A stretch of DNA of 37,321 bases from Paulinella micropora (GCA_009731375.1 BJOX01000289.1:466997-504317); one strand, 5' to 3'. Shown: positions 1-10,995, numbered from the stretch's first letter. Notes: a model not told the origin generated them from the letters alone. Made by a program: numbers and translations.

Positions 1-180
1 TCTAGTATAAACCGACAGAGCACTGTGGGTTTTATTCCGGGCTCAACAAGCGAGAAAGGGCACCCTGAGGGAACAGGATTGTGCTTCCCGTCGCTATTTC
101 GGCATGTGACTTATAGGCGTATGGCTAGGCACACATAAGGCACCCCACCACGGGCCCAGCACACCCACACCATCAGATAG
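1..180. other. Short complex-sequence flank, no gene recognised
   Basis: This is ordinary mixed-composition sequence before the first microsatellite. I see no long open frame, splice signal or structural RNA pattern in it. Confidence 0.5.
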
Positions 181-402
<222 letters not shown>

Positions 403-405
<3 letters not shown>

Positions 406-506
406 GACCAGACAGGACAGGACAGGACAAGAAGAAATAAGATAAGATAAGGTAAGGTAAGGTAAAGGTAAAGGTAAAGGTAAGGGTAAAGGGTAAAGGG
501 TAAGGG
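403..506. repeat. Graded 5- to 6-mer repeat zone
   Basis: Units change stepwise along the tract: GGACA, then AGATA-like, then GGTAA, then GGTAAA and GGGTAA. It forms the bridge between the GATA tract and the GGTCAY hexamer tract. Confidence 0.85.
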
Positions 507-1253
507 GTCACGGTCATGATCACGGTCACGGTCATGGTCATGGTCATGGTCATGGTCACGGTCACGGTCATGGTCATGGTCATGGTCACGGTCATGGTCA
601 TGGTCATGGTCACGGTCATGGTCACGGTCATGGTCACGGTCATGGTCATGGTCATGTCATGGTCATGGTCACGGTCATGGTCACGGCATGGTCACGGTCA
701 CGNNNNNNNNNNNNNNNNNNNNNNNNNNNNNNNNNNNNNNNNNNNNNNNNNNNNNNNNNNNNNNNNNNNNNNNNNNNNNNNNNNNNNNNNNNNNNNNNNN
801 NNNNNNNNNNNNNNNNNNNNNNNNNNNNNNNNNNNNNNNNNNNNNNNNNNNNNNNNNNNNNNNNNNNNNNNNNNNNNNNNNNNNNNNNNNNNNNNNNNNN
901 NNNNNNNNNNNNNNNNNNNNNNNNNNNNNNNNNNNNNNNNNNNNNNNNNNNNNNNNNNNNNNNNNNNNNNNNNNNNNNNNNNNNNNNNNNNNNNNNNNNN
1001 NNNNNNNNNNNNNNNNNNNNNNNNNNNNNNNNNNNNNNNNNNNNNNNNNNNNNNNNNNNNNNNNNNNNNNNNNNNNNNNNNCACGGTCACGGTCATGGTC
1101 ACGGTCACGGTCATGGTCACGGTCGCGGTCATGGTCACGGTCGCGGTCATGGTCACGGTCACGGTCACGGTCATGTCATGGTCATGGTCACGGTCATGGT
1201 GTCATGGTCACGGTGACGGTGACGGTGACGGTGACGGTGACGGTGACGGTTAG
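507..1253. repeat. (GGTCAC/GGTCAT)n hexamer array containing an N gap
   Basis: The array alternates GGTCAC and GGTCAT, with GGTCGC variants after the gap, and ends in a clean GGTGAC run at about 1210-1250. The MTVTVTVM-like frames it creates on both strands are artefacts of a 6-bp period. Confidence 0.95.
703..1081. other. Assembly gap (379 N)
   Basis: An unbroken run of N lies inside the hexamer array. Flanks on both sides are the same repeat, so the gap is probably more of the same array and its true length is unknown. Confidence 0.99.
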
Positions 1254-1720
1254 GTACGGTAAGGTACGGTAAGGTAAGGTAAGGTAAGGTAAGATAAGAT
1301 AAGATCAGATCAGATAAGATCAGATATGATGGGGATAGGGATAGGGATAGGGGTAGGCATAGGCATAGGCATAGGTATAGGCATAGTGATAAGGATAGGG
1401 ATGAGGATGAGGATGAGGATGAGGATGAGGATGAGGATGAGGAGAAGGATAAGGATGAGGATGAGGATGAGGATGAGGATGAGGAGGAGGAGGAGGAGGA
1501 GGAGGGGGAGGTTGAGGTTGAGGAGGAGGAGGAGGATACGGACAAGGATAATGATAAGGAGAAGGATAAGGATAAGGAGAAGGAGAAGGAGAAGGATAAG
1601 GAGAAGGATAAGGATAAGGAGAAGGATAAGGATAAGGATTAGGATTAGGAGAAGGATTAGGATTAGGATTAGATTAGGATTAGGATTAGGATTGGGATTA
1701 GGATTAGGATTAGGATGAGG
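1254..1720. repeat. Graded GGTAA / GGGATA / GGATGA / GGAGAA / GGATTA repeat
   Basis: Five- and six-base units replace one another in order along the tract. They run GGTAA, AGATAA, GGGATA and GGCATA, GGATGA, GGAGGA, AAGGATAAGG-type and finally GGATTA. The block at about 1490-1640, with a tell-tale GATACGGACAAGGATAATG, recurs at about 1915-2070. Confidence 0.9.
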
Positions 1721-1926
1721 ACTAATCCTAATCCTAATCCTAATCCTAATCCTAATCCTAATCGTCCTAATCTTAATCCTAATCCTAATCCCAATCCTAA
1801 TCCTAATCCTAATCCTAATCCTAATCCTAATGCTAATCCTAATCCTAATGCTAATCCTGATCCTAATGCTAATCCTAATCCTAATCCTAATCCCAATCCT
1901 AATCCTAATCCTAATCCTAATCCTAA
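1721..1926. repeat. (CCTAAT)n array, inverted relative to flanking (GGATTA)n
   Basis: About 34 hexamers of CCTAAT are present, with occasional GCTAAT, CCCAAT and CCTGAT variants. Its complement ATTAGG is the unit found immediately upstream (about 1640-1715) and downstream (about 2086-2220). The join at about 1715-1725 is therefore a head-to-head inversion able to form a long hairpin. Confidence 0.93.
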
Positions 1927-2220
1927 TGAGGAGGAGGGGGAGGTTGAGGTTGAGGTTGAGGAGGAGGAGGAGGATACGGACAAGGATAATGATAAGGAGA
2001 AGGATAAGGAGAAGGAGAAGGAGAAGGAGAAGGATAAGGATAAGGAGAAGGATAAGGATAAGGATAAGGAGAAGGATTAGGAGAAGGATTAGGAGAAGGA
2101 TTAGGAGAAGGATTAGGATTAGGATTAGGATTAGGATTAGGATTAGGATTAGGATTAGGATTAGGATTAGGATTGGGATTGGGATTGGGATTGGGATTGG
2201 GATTGGGATTAGGATTAGGA
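1927..2220. repeat. Second copy of the graded GAGGAG / GATAAGG / GGATTA module
   Basis: The order of units repeats the upstream module: GAGGAGG, GGTTGA, GATACGG, ATAAGGAGAAGG, then GGATTA with a GGATTG run at 2171-2210. The copy lies about 424 bp downstream of the first. Confidence 0.9.
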
Positions 2221-2342
2221 TTAGATTAGATTAGATTAGATTAGATTAGATTAGATTAGATTAGATTAGATTAGATTAGATTAGATTAGATAGATAGATA
2301 GATAGATAGATTAGATTAGATTAGATTAGATTAGATAGATAC

Positions 2343-2385
<43 letters not shown>

Positions 2386-2395
2386 TAGATAGGTA
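2221..2395. repeat. (TTAGA)n pentamer followed by (GATA)n
   Basis: A clean pentamer run extends to about 2290. A GATA run, a short return of TTAGA and a final GATA run end at 2391. Confidence 0.95.
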
Positions 2396-2401
2396 TACCC
2401 A

Positions 2402-2638
2402 ATGGGGCGGACGGGCCGGCCGTGTGCAGCGTGGACACGTGCTCGACCCGCATTCGCCTGACACACGCATACATACACAATGTTTTCGCTCAATGTTAAA
2501 CCATGTTTCGCTCCATGGGCCGGCCGTGTCCAGCGCGGGCACGTGCTCGACGTAGACACACACACATGCATACACAATGTTTAGCTCAATGTTCCACCGG
2601 CTGGAGCGGATGGACACGTGCTCGACCCGCATGCGCCT

Positions 2639-2671
<33 letters not shown>

Positions 2672-2840
2672 TGTTGCTCAATGTTTCATCGCGGGCACGT
2701 GCTCGACCCGCATGCGCCTGGCACACACACACATGCATGCACAATGTTTCACACACACACACATGCATGCACAATGTTTTTGCTCAATGGATGGGCCGGC
2801 CATGTGCAGCGCGGGCACGTGACTCGAGCCACATCGCCCT
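2402..2840. repeat. Degenerate GC-rich minisatellite, five units
   Basis: A core close to GGCACGTGCTCGACCCGC recurs near 2433, 2538, 2612, 2692 and 2812. Each core is followed by CGCCTGACACACAC and ACAATGTTTNGCTCAATG. Several units carry GGCCGGCC just upstream. Spacing varies from 74 to 120 bp because internal CA runs differ in length. A worn fragment of the core may persist near 3092. Short open frames on both strands rich in CVCVC or THTH come from the CA runs. Confidence 0.85.
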
Positions 2841-2914
2841 AATATATACGTCATGTATGTTTTGTATGTAATGTATGTAATGTATCTTAAGTATCTTAGG
2901 CAGCCGCGTCCAGC

Positions 2915-2915
<1 letters not shown>

Positions 2916-2970
<55 letters not shown>

Positions 2971-3037
2971 GTCTATCTATCTATCTATCTATCTATCCAT
3001 CTGTCTATCTGATCAGTTCTATATGCTACTGCCTAAG

Positions 3038-3080
<43 letters not shown>

Positions 3081-3092
3081 TTGTCTATCTAT
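2916..3092. repeat. (CTAT)n microsatellite, interrupted
   Basis: Two CTAT runs are separated by about 25 bp of complex sequence at 3010-3036. A CTTAGGCAGCCGCGTCCAGC fragment precedes the first run and resembles part of the adjacent minisatellite. Confidence 0.95.
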
Positions 3093-3127
3093 GCAAGTGC
3101 TCGATTCGTCTCGCCTGTATGCAATCT

Positions 3128-3465
3128 GATGTAATGTAATGTAATGTAGTGTATAATGTAATGTAATGTAATGTAATGTAACGTAATGTAATGTAATGTA
3201 ATGTAATGTAATTTTATGTAATTTTATGTAATGTAATGTAATGTAATGTACTGTAATGTAATGTAACGTAATGTCACGTAATGTAATGTAATGTAATAAT
3301 GTAATGTAATGTAATATACTGTAGTGTATAATGTAATGTAATGTAATGTAATGTAACGTAATGTAACGTAATGTAATGTAATATACTGTAGCGTATAATG
3401 TAATGTAATGTAATGTAATGTAACGTACTGTAATGTAATGTACTGTAATGTAATGTAATGTTGTC
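3128..3465. repeat. (ATGTA)n pentamer array
   Basis: A TGTAA/ATGTA pentamer with scattered TGTAC and TGTCA variants. A 12-bp variant (ATATACTGTAGYG) recurs near 3313 and 3382, which suggests amplification of longer blocks. Confidence 0.95.
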
Positions 3466-3521
3466 ATGTCATGTCATGTCATATTCTAAGTGATGTCCTG
3501 TTATGTATGTATGTATTTATG

Positions 3522-3552
<31 letters not shown>

Positions 3553-3640
3553 TGTAATGTAATGTAATGTAAGGTAATTTAAGGTAATGTAATGTAATGT
3601 CATGTCATGTCATATTCTAAGTGATGTCCTTTTATGTATG

Positions 3641-3671
<31 letters not shown>

Positions 3672-3900
3672 TGTAATGTAATGTAATGTAATGTAATGTA
3701 ATGTAATGTCATGTCAATATCATGTAATGTCATGCCATGTTCTGAGTGGTGTCCTGTTATGTATGTATGCATGTATGTATCTATGTATGTATGTATGTAT
3801 GTATGTATGCATGTAATGTAATGTAATGTAATGTAATGTTAATGTAATGTAATGTAATGTAATGTCATGTAATGTCATGTTCTGAGTGGTGTCCTGTTGT
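3466..3900. repeat. Higher-order repeat built on (ATGTA)n and (TATG)n
   Basis: The complex segment CATRTTCTRAGTGRTGTCCT recurs near 3480, 3611, 3736 and 3876. Each copy is followed by a TATG run and then an ATGTA run. The repeat therefore has about 125-140 bp units in which two microsatellites and a 25-bp unique core amplified together. Confidence 0.88.
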
Positions 3901-3949
3901 ATGTATGTATGTATGTATGTGTGTATGTATGTATGTATATATGTATGTA

Positions 3950-3985
<36 letters not shown>

Positions 3986-4654
3986 TGTACGTATGTATGT
4001 ATGTATGTATGTGTATGTATGTGTTTGTATGTATGTATATATGTATGTGAGTATGAATGTATGTATATGTGTATGCATGTATGTATGTACGTATGTATGT
4101 ATGTATGTACGTATGTATGTATGTGTGCGTGTGTATGTGTGTATGTATGTATGTACATATGTATGTATGTATGCATGCATGCATGCATGCATGTATGTAT
4201 GTATGTATGTATGTATGTATCCATGCATGCATGCATGCATGTATGTATGTATGTATGTATGTATGTATGTATGTATGTATATGTATGCATGTAAGTAAGT
4301 AAGTAAGTAAGTATGTATGTATGTATGTATGTATGTAATGTATGTATGTATGTATGTGTGTATGTATGTGTATGTATATATGCATGCATGTATGCATGTA
4401 TGTATGTGTGTATGTATGTATGTATGTATGTATGTATGTATGTATGTATGTTATGTATGTATGTATGTATGTATGTATGTATGTATGCGTGTATGTATGT
4501 ATGTATGCATGTATGTATGTATGTATGTATGTATGTATGTATGTATGTATGTATGTATGTATGTATGTGTATGTATGTATGTATGTATGTATGTATGTAT
4601 GTATGCATGTATGTATGTATGTATGTACATTATGTACATATGTACATATGTATG

Positions 4655-4686
<32 letters not shown>

Positions 4687-4875
4687 TGTATGTGTGTATG
4701 TATGTACGTATGTACGTATGTATGATGCATGTATGTATGTATGTGTATGTATGTATGGTATGTATGATGTATGTATGCCTGTATGTATGTAGGTTGTATT
4801 GACGAATGTATGTATGTATGAGATATGTATTTGTGTATGTATGTATGTACATATGTATGCAGGTATGTATGAATA
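3900..4875. repeat. Long (TATG)n microsatellite
   Basis: Nearly 1 kb of TATG with TGCA, TACG and TGTG variants and one short (AAGT)n run near 4291-4310. Long MYVCMYVC and HTYIHTYI frames on both strands are artefacts of the tetramer. Confidence 0.97.
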
Positions 4876-4914
4876 AATGATATCTTATTGTAAAAATGTA
4901 TATGCGTCTCTATG

Positions 4915-5205
4915 GTATCTCTTCTTTCTGCTTCTTCCTTTCTCTGGTCTTCGTTTCTGTCTTCTTGTCTTCTTGTCAGTGTTTTTCTTGTCGTTTTCTT
5001 TCTTCTCTCTTTTCTTTATTTATTATTTTTTATTTTATTTTATTTATTTCTTATATATATATATGTGTATATGTATATATATATATAATCCTTCTTACTT
5101 CGCTTCTTTCTTGTCTTTTCTTTTTTCTTTTTTTCTTTTTCTTTTTCTTTTTTCTCTTTTTCCTTTCTTGTCTCTTTCTTTTTCTTTTTCTTTCTTCTTA
5201 TAGTT
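4915..5205. repeat. Polypyrimidine (TTTC/TTCTT)n tract
   Basis: Strongly T- and C-rich, with a central TATATA stretch near 5052-5090. Hydrophobic FFLFLF frames are compositional and not membrane proteins. Confidence 0.9.
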
Positions 5206-5620
5206 AACTTAGTACATTCATTCTTTCATTCGTCCTCTATTCCATGGCCTCAAGTTCTGCCTCACTCACTAGGCTAGGCTAGGCTAGTAAGGGTAACTGT
5301 TTTACTCTGATCACAACTGTTTCTTGGTCTTTCATAGCTGGTCGTTTTGGTAGTCTTCTTTTGTCGCATTGTTAGATGCTTTTGGAATTCCATGGCAAAT
5401 AGAATGCAGTAATTGCAACAAAAGAGAGACCGAGCTGTTGATGATTCGCTGCAATGTGTTCGGTCCTCTCAACAAGAGAGCTGGCCTGGTCCGGGACGTG
5501 AAACGGTCAAAACAAAACACAAATTTTTTTCTGACTGAGCCTATTTGCTCGAAAAGCGGGTCCAAAAATAACAAGCCACTGCCCGTGAAGTTCGCAGTGA
5601 CAGACTTGGAAAAAAATGTC
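5206..5620. other. Complex-sequence island, no gene assigned
   Basis: This is about 415 bp of mixed composition between microsatellites. It holds a short (AGGCT)n run at 5270-5287, an imperfect palindrome at 5469-5482, and one arm of a dispersed repeat (5525-5603) that also occurs near 32930. An open frame starts near 5369 but runs into TGTC and TATG microsatellite and shows no recognisable domain, so I do not call it a gene. Confidence 0.6.
5525..5603 (-). repeat. Copy 1 of a dispersed inverted-repeat element (single arm)
   Basis: Positions 5560-5593 match the 34-bp arms found at 32937-32970 and 33012-33045, apart from single-base differences. On the minus strand the similarity continues outwards to TGTCACTGCGAAC and inwards to CTTTTCGAGCAAATA, both present at the 32928 copy. 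Only one arm is present here, so this is a truncated or rearranged copy. Confidence 0.8.
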
Positions 5621-5652
5621 TGCACTGTCTGTCTGTCTGTCTGTCTGTATCG
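5621..5652. repeat. (TGTC)n short microsatellite
   Basis: A short run of CTGT tetramers. It directly follows the dispersed repeat arm, as GACA-type repeats directly precede the second copy. Confidence 0.85.
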
Positions 5653-5730
5653 TATTTTATTATTTAATAACCAAATGCTTACTCAGAATCGTGAAAGATC
5701 AAAGTTATGTATCGTATATATCGTCTATAT

Positions 5731-5843
5731 CTATGTATGTATGTATGTATGTATGTATGTATGTATGTATGTATGTATGTATGTATGTATGTATGTATGA
5801 CATATGTACATATGTATGTACATTATGTATGTATGTAACATAC

Positions 5844-5874
<31 letters not shown>

Positions 5875-6078
5875 TGTATGTATGTATGTATGTATATACA
5901 TGTAAAAGTATGTATGTATGTACATTGTATGTATATATGTATGTATATATGTATGTATGTATGTATGTATCTGGTGTATCTAGTGTATGTATGTATGTAT
6001 GTATGTATGTATGTATGTATGTATGTATAAGTATGTATGTATGTATGTATGTATGTATGTATGTATGTATGTATGTAT
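5731..6078. repeat. (TATG)n microsatellite with interruptions
   Basis: TATG runs broken by TACATATGTACAT-type palindromic stretches near 5800-5850 and a TCTGGTGTATCTAGTG interruption near 5970. Confidence 0.95.
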
Positions 6079-6370
<292 letters not shown>

Positions 6371-6373
<3 letters not shown>

Positions 6374-6505
6374 GTATGTATGTATGAATGTATGTATGTA
6401 TGTACGAATGTACGTATGTATGTATGTATGTATGTATGTATGCATGTATGTATGTATGTATGCATATGCATGTATGTATGTATGTATGCATGCATGTGTG
6501 TACCG

Positions 6506-6539
<34 letters not shown>

Positions 6540-6947
6540 ATATATCTATCTATCTATCTATCTATCTATCTACCTGCCTATCTATCTATCTATTGCTACC
6601 TATCGATAGCTATCTATGCATCTATACGTATGTATGTATGTATGTATGTATGTATGTATGTATGTATGTTTGTACGTACGTACGAATGTATGTATGTATG
6701 TATGTATGTATGCATGTATGTAAGTATGCATGTATGCATCCATGTATGCATGTATGTATGTATGTATGTATGTATGTATGTATGTATGTATGCATGCATG
6801 CATGATTTTACGTACGTACGAATGTATGCTATACGTATGTGTATGTATGTATGTATGTATGTATGTATGTATGTATGTATGTATGTATGCATGCATGCAT
6901 GTATGTATGTATATGTATGTATGTATATGTATGTATGTATATGTATG

Positions 6948-6981
<34 letters not shown>

Positions 6982-7082
6982 TGCATGCATGCATGTATGT
7001 ATGTATATGTATGTATGTTTATGTATGTATGTATATGTATGTATGTATATGTATGTATGTATGTATGCATGCATGTATGTAC

Positions 7083-7155
<73 letters not shown>

Positions 7156-7556
7156 CCTACCTACCTATCTACCTACCTATCTATCTATAGCTACCTATCT
7201 ATCTATGCATGTATGTATGTATGTATGCATGTACGTATGTTTGTACGTACGTACGAATGTATGTATGTATGTATGTATGTATGTATGTATGTATGTATGT
7301 ATGTATGTATGCATGCATGATTTTGGGTACGTACGAATGTATGTATGTATGTATACGTAAGAATGTATGCTATATGTATGTATGCATGTATGTATGCATG
7401 TATGCATGTATGTATGCATGTATGTATGTATGTATGTATGTATATTTATGTATGTATATGTATGTATGTATGTATGTATATGTATGTATATATGTATACG
7501 TATGTATGTATGTATGTATGTATGTATGCATGCATGCATGCATGCCATGTATGTAC

Positions 7557-7599
<43 letters not shown>

Positions 7600-8106
7600 C
7601 CTACCTACCTACCTACCTATCTATCTATAGCTACCTATCGATATCTATCTATGCATGTATACGTATGTATGTATGTATGTATGTATTTATGTATGTATGT
7701 ATGTATGTATGTATGCATGTATGTATGTATGCATGTATGCATGTATGTATGTATGTATGTATGTATGTATGCATGCATGTATGTATGTATGCATGCATGT
7801 ATGTATGTATGTATGCATGTATGTATGTATGTATGCATGCATGATTTTACGTACGTACGAATGTATGTATGTATGTATGTATGTATGTATGTATGTATGT
7901 ACGCATGTATGTATGTATGTATGTATGTATGCATGCATGCATGTATGTATGTATAAGTATGTATGTATGTATGTATGTATATGTATGTATGTATATGCAT
8001 GTATGTATGTATGTATACGTATGTATGTATGTATGTATTTATGTATGCATGCATGTGTGTATGTATGTATGTATGTATGTATGTATGTATGCATGCATGT
8101 ATGTAC

Positions 8107-8156
<50 letters not shown>

Positions 8157-8690
8157 GCGCTTTATGGAACGAGCCCTGGCCCCGCCTGGTACTAGGGAGC
8201 TTTGGTATTGCCTGTATCAGTCCCTTCCGTGCAAACATCACGGCTTAGCTGGGCATCGGGTTAATACTTTACCCACAGACTTCCTGGTTGACGAAATCAG
8301 AAGCTCCTTTTTTCTGACATTAGTCGATATTTCATCTATCTATCTATCTGCCTACCTGTCTATTTATAGCTACCTATCTATCTATGCATGCATGTATGTA
8401 TGTATGTATGTATGTATGTACGTATGTTTGTACGTACGTACGAATGTATGTATGTATGTCTGCATGTATGTCTGCATTTATGTATGCATGTATGTATGTA
8501 TGTATGTATGTATGTATGTATGTATGCATGCATGATTTTACGTACGTACGAATGTATGTATGTATGTATACATATGTATGTATGTAAGTAAGTATGTATG
8601 TATGTATGTATGTATGTATGTATGCATGCATGCATGTATATATGCATGTATGTATGTATGTATGTATGTATTTATGTATGTATATGTATG

Positions 8691-8721
<31 letters not shown>

Positions 8722-8801
8722 GTGTATGTATGTATACGTATGTATGTATGTATGTATGTATGTATGTATGTATGTATGTATGCATGCATGCATGTATGTA
8801 C

Positions 8802-8861
<60 letters not shown>

Positions 8862-8948
8862 TTATGCGTGTAAGTTTTTTTTTTGTATTTATCTATCTAG
8901 ATCTATCTATCTATCTATCTATCTATCCATCTATCTATCCATCTATCC

Positions 8949-8979
<31 letters not shown>

Positions 8980-9455
8980 GATCTACTTATCTATCTACCT
9001 ATCTATCTATGCATGTATGTATGTATGTACGTATGTACGTATGTACGTGCGAATGTACGTACGTACGTGCGAATGTGTGTATGTATACATGTATGTATGT
9101 ATGTATGTATGTATGTATGTATGTATGCATGTATGTATGTATGCAGGTATGTACGTACGTACGAATGTATGTATGTATGTATGTATGCATGTACGCATGT
9201 ATGTATGTATGTATGTATGTATGTATGTATGCATGTATGTATGCATGTATGTATGCATGTATGTATGTATGTATGTATGTATGTATGTATGCATATGCAT
9301 GTATGCATGTATGCATGTATGCATGTATGCATGTATGCATGTATGCATGTATGCATGTATGTATGTATGTATGCATGTATCCATGTTGATGTATGTATGT
9401 TTGTATGTATGTATGCATGTATGTATGCATGTTTGTATTTATGTATGATTTTTGT
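6371..9455. repeat. Macrosatellite: five units of (CTAT)n plus (TATG)n with fixed landmarks
   Basis: Units begin where GTACC meets CTATCTAT, near 6500, 7080, 7555, 8106 and 8800. Within units the order is CTAT run, a TAGCTACCTATC landmark, GCATGTATG, then TTTGTACGTACGTACGAATG (near 6668, 7240, 8426), more TATG, then GCATGATTTTACGTACG (near 6800, 7315, 7842, 8530). Unit lengths run from about 475 to 695 bp. The shared landmarks show unit-level amplification rather than independent slippage. The final unit is more decayed. Confidence 0.85.
8157..8334. other. Complex-sequence island inside the macrosatellite
   Basis: About 178 bp of non-repetitive sequence interrupts the CTAT run of the fourth unit. 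It is open throughout in one plus-strand frame beginning with an ATG at 8164 and reading MERALAPPGTRELWYC. I recognise no family. It could be a fragment of a mobile element captured in the array, or chance. Confidence 0.6.
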
Positions 9456-9479
9456 GTGTGTGTGTGTGCAAAGTTACTT

Positions 9480-9711
9480 ATAAATGTGTTATCAAAATAG
9501 CATTTAAGTTTATTTTCGGGGACGGTCAGCCAGGATATTTCAAGTGATAAAGTTATTTAATGAAGCAGGTATACACTACCAAGAAATTTATTTTCGGTTT
9601 GCTGATTGTGCACGAAACTGAGAGAGTACAGAAAACAGGACAAGGGGGCTCCATGTCCTAAAAGGAGAGAAAGGACGATTTAATACTGTTGGTGCGCAGA
9701 GAAAGAGAAAA
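9480..9711. other. Unique AT-rich flank, no gene recognised
   Basis: Non-repetitive sequence between the macrosatellite and a GAAA microsatellite. Its minus strand has an acceptor-like CTGTACTCTCTCAG (9616-9629) downstream of the exon pair at 9819-10258. It could begin a further exon, but the frame after it does not look conserved. Confidence 0.4.
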
Positions 9712-9734
9712 CAAGAAAGAAAAAGAAAGAAAAA

Positions 9735-9798
<64 letters not shown>

Positions 9799-9808
9799 AG
9801 AAAGAAAA
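9712..9808. repeat. (GAAA)n microsatellite
   Basis: About 20 GAAA tetramers, which read TTTC on the minus strand. It lies immediately downstream of a minus-strand exon. The paralogous exon near 36418 is also followed directly by a TTTC run, so the microsatellite position appears shared by descent. Confidence 0.95.
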
Positions 9809-9818
9809 ACGGTGAAAC

Positions 9819-10258
9819 CCGAGCTGAGGCTCACACTTGGTTCATTGTTTGCGTTAGCAGGTAAAGAAACAAAGAACTTTTCATGCTCCTCGGTGGCACA
9901 TAATTCATCATTGCGAGGAGTCTCCAGGGCAGTAAAAATGTTAGAGCCTAGTTTAAATTTGTATATTAAATATAATGTTTAAATGTAATTTTCAGTAGTG
10001 TTTTGTAAAGGTATAATATAATATTAAATACCGTGAATGAAGATTGAAAAGTTACTTCAAGTTCAAGCAAAATAAATTCAATTTACATTTCAGTTCCAAG
10101 GGTTGCTGGTCCACGACTTGTCCTGCTTCAAGTATCGGAAGCGGGAGCGGAGTTCCATTCGAATGCATGACGTTCAGAGATAGAACTATTCCAGAGATAG
10201 TTTTTTGGCATGAACTCAGACAAAGTTCTCTCTCTTGGGGTGTTCGACATACCGCCTG
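9819..10258 (-). CDS. Two-exon gene fragment, possible Calx-beta-like extracellular domain
   Basis: The function is unknown. On the minus strand an open segment runs from 10258 down to 10087, preceded by an acceptor-like TTTATTTTATCTTAG and followed by a GTAAAT donor after one base of a codon. A second segment, 9947 down to 9819, follows an ACTAG acceptor. It restores the frame with two bases and ends at a GTTTCA donor, again after one base of a codon. It is therefore a phase 1-1 exon of 129 nt, typical of shuffled extracellular modules. The first exon contains GQVVDQQPLELK. The second contains NDELCATEEHEKFFVSLP, followed by a V-S-L-S-S-G strand. The Cys, acidic, E-x-F-x-V-x-L pattern is what Calx-beta domains show, but the match is short. 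A paralogue lies at 35828-36418 with the same intron position. What I see is the homology and the splice sites; the domain name is inference. Flanking exons were not found. Confidence 0.45.
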
Positions 10259-10261
10259 CTA

Positions 10262-10790
10262 AGATAAAATAAATACAGTTGAAATACAGTCCGCATTATA
10301 TTAAATAATTATGGGTTTTTAATAAGCAGACAATGACTGAAAATACGACTCTGAGTATTTTTCCTTTTATATTGCTTGAATATATTGAAGGCTTCGGAAA
10401 AATACATCCTTTAATATTCTCAGTCACGTAGTAGTAATCGAATCAGCTCAGTCTCCACGAGGAAACGCTTATGACTCAAATAAAATTATTTTACATTTCG
10501 AGACACTTCGAGTCAAACAAAAATATTTTGAGTTATTGATGTCTGTTTATTGAAAAATCTAACAATCTTTTTAATAAAATGCGGACGGTATTTATTTAAT
10601 TGTGAAACTCTCTTCAGAAACTAGCAAAACAACACAAGTGTCAAAGTTAATAATTAAAATTGAAAGTTGATGAAAAATCGTGGGAAAAAAGGAAAAGAGA
10701 ATCAAGTCAAAGTACTCAGAGTGTTCCGGTGTTACATATTCTACCCTATATTCTTACTATACTTCTGAATCATAATCATTCTTTTCTATC
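10262..10790. other. AT-rich unique sequence, probably intron
   Basis: No convincing open frame is present. A 10-bp inverted repeat (GTATTTTTCC near 10353 and GGAAAAATAC near 10396) could form a hairpin. If the minus-strand exons are real, this is their upstream intron. Confidence 0.45.
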
Positions 10791-10794
10791 TATT

Positions 10795-10868
10795 TCTCTC
10801 TTTCTCTTTCTCTTCCCTATTCTATTCTTTTTTCTTTTTGTTTTTTTTCTCCCTCTACTCTTTCTTTC

Positions 10869-10935
<67 letters not shown>

Positions 10936-10995
10936 CTTCCTCTTTCTCTCGATCTCTCTCTCTCTCTCTCTCTCTTTCTCTTTCTCTTTCTCTTC

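Noticed and set aside
1640-2220. GGATTA/CCTAAT hexamers as a telomere
   Set aside because: The unit is TTAGGA, not TTAGGG. The tract is interstitial, changes orientation and grades into other motifs.
2402-2840. Regularly spaced repeats as a CRISPR-like array
   Set aside because: Repeats are degenerate, spacers are CA-rich and related to each other, and the context is eukaryotic.
5369-5800. 143-codon frame as a host gene
   Set aside because: Its middle is the arm of the dispersed inverted repeat and its end is microsatellite. No domain is recognisable.
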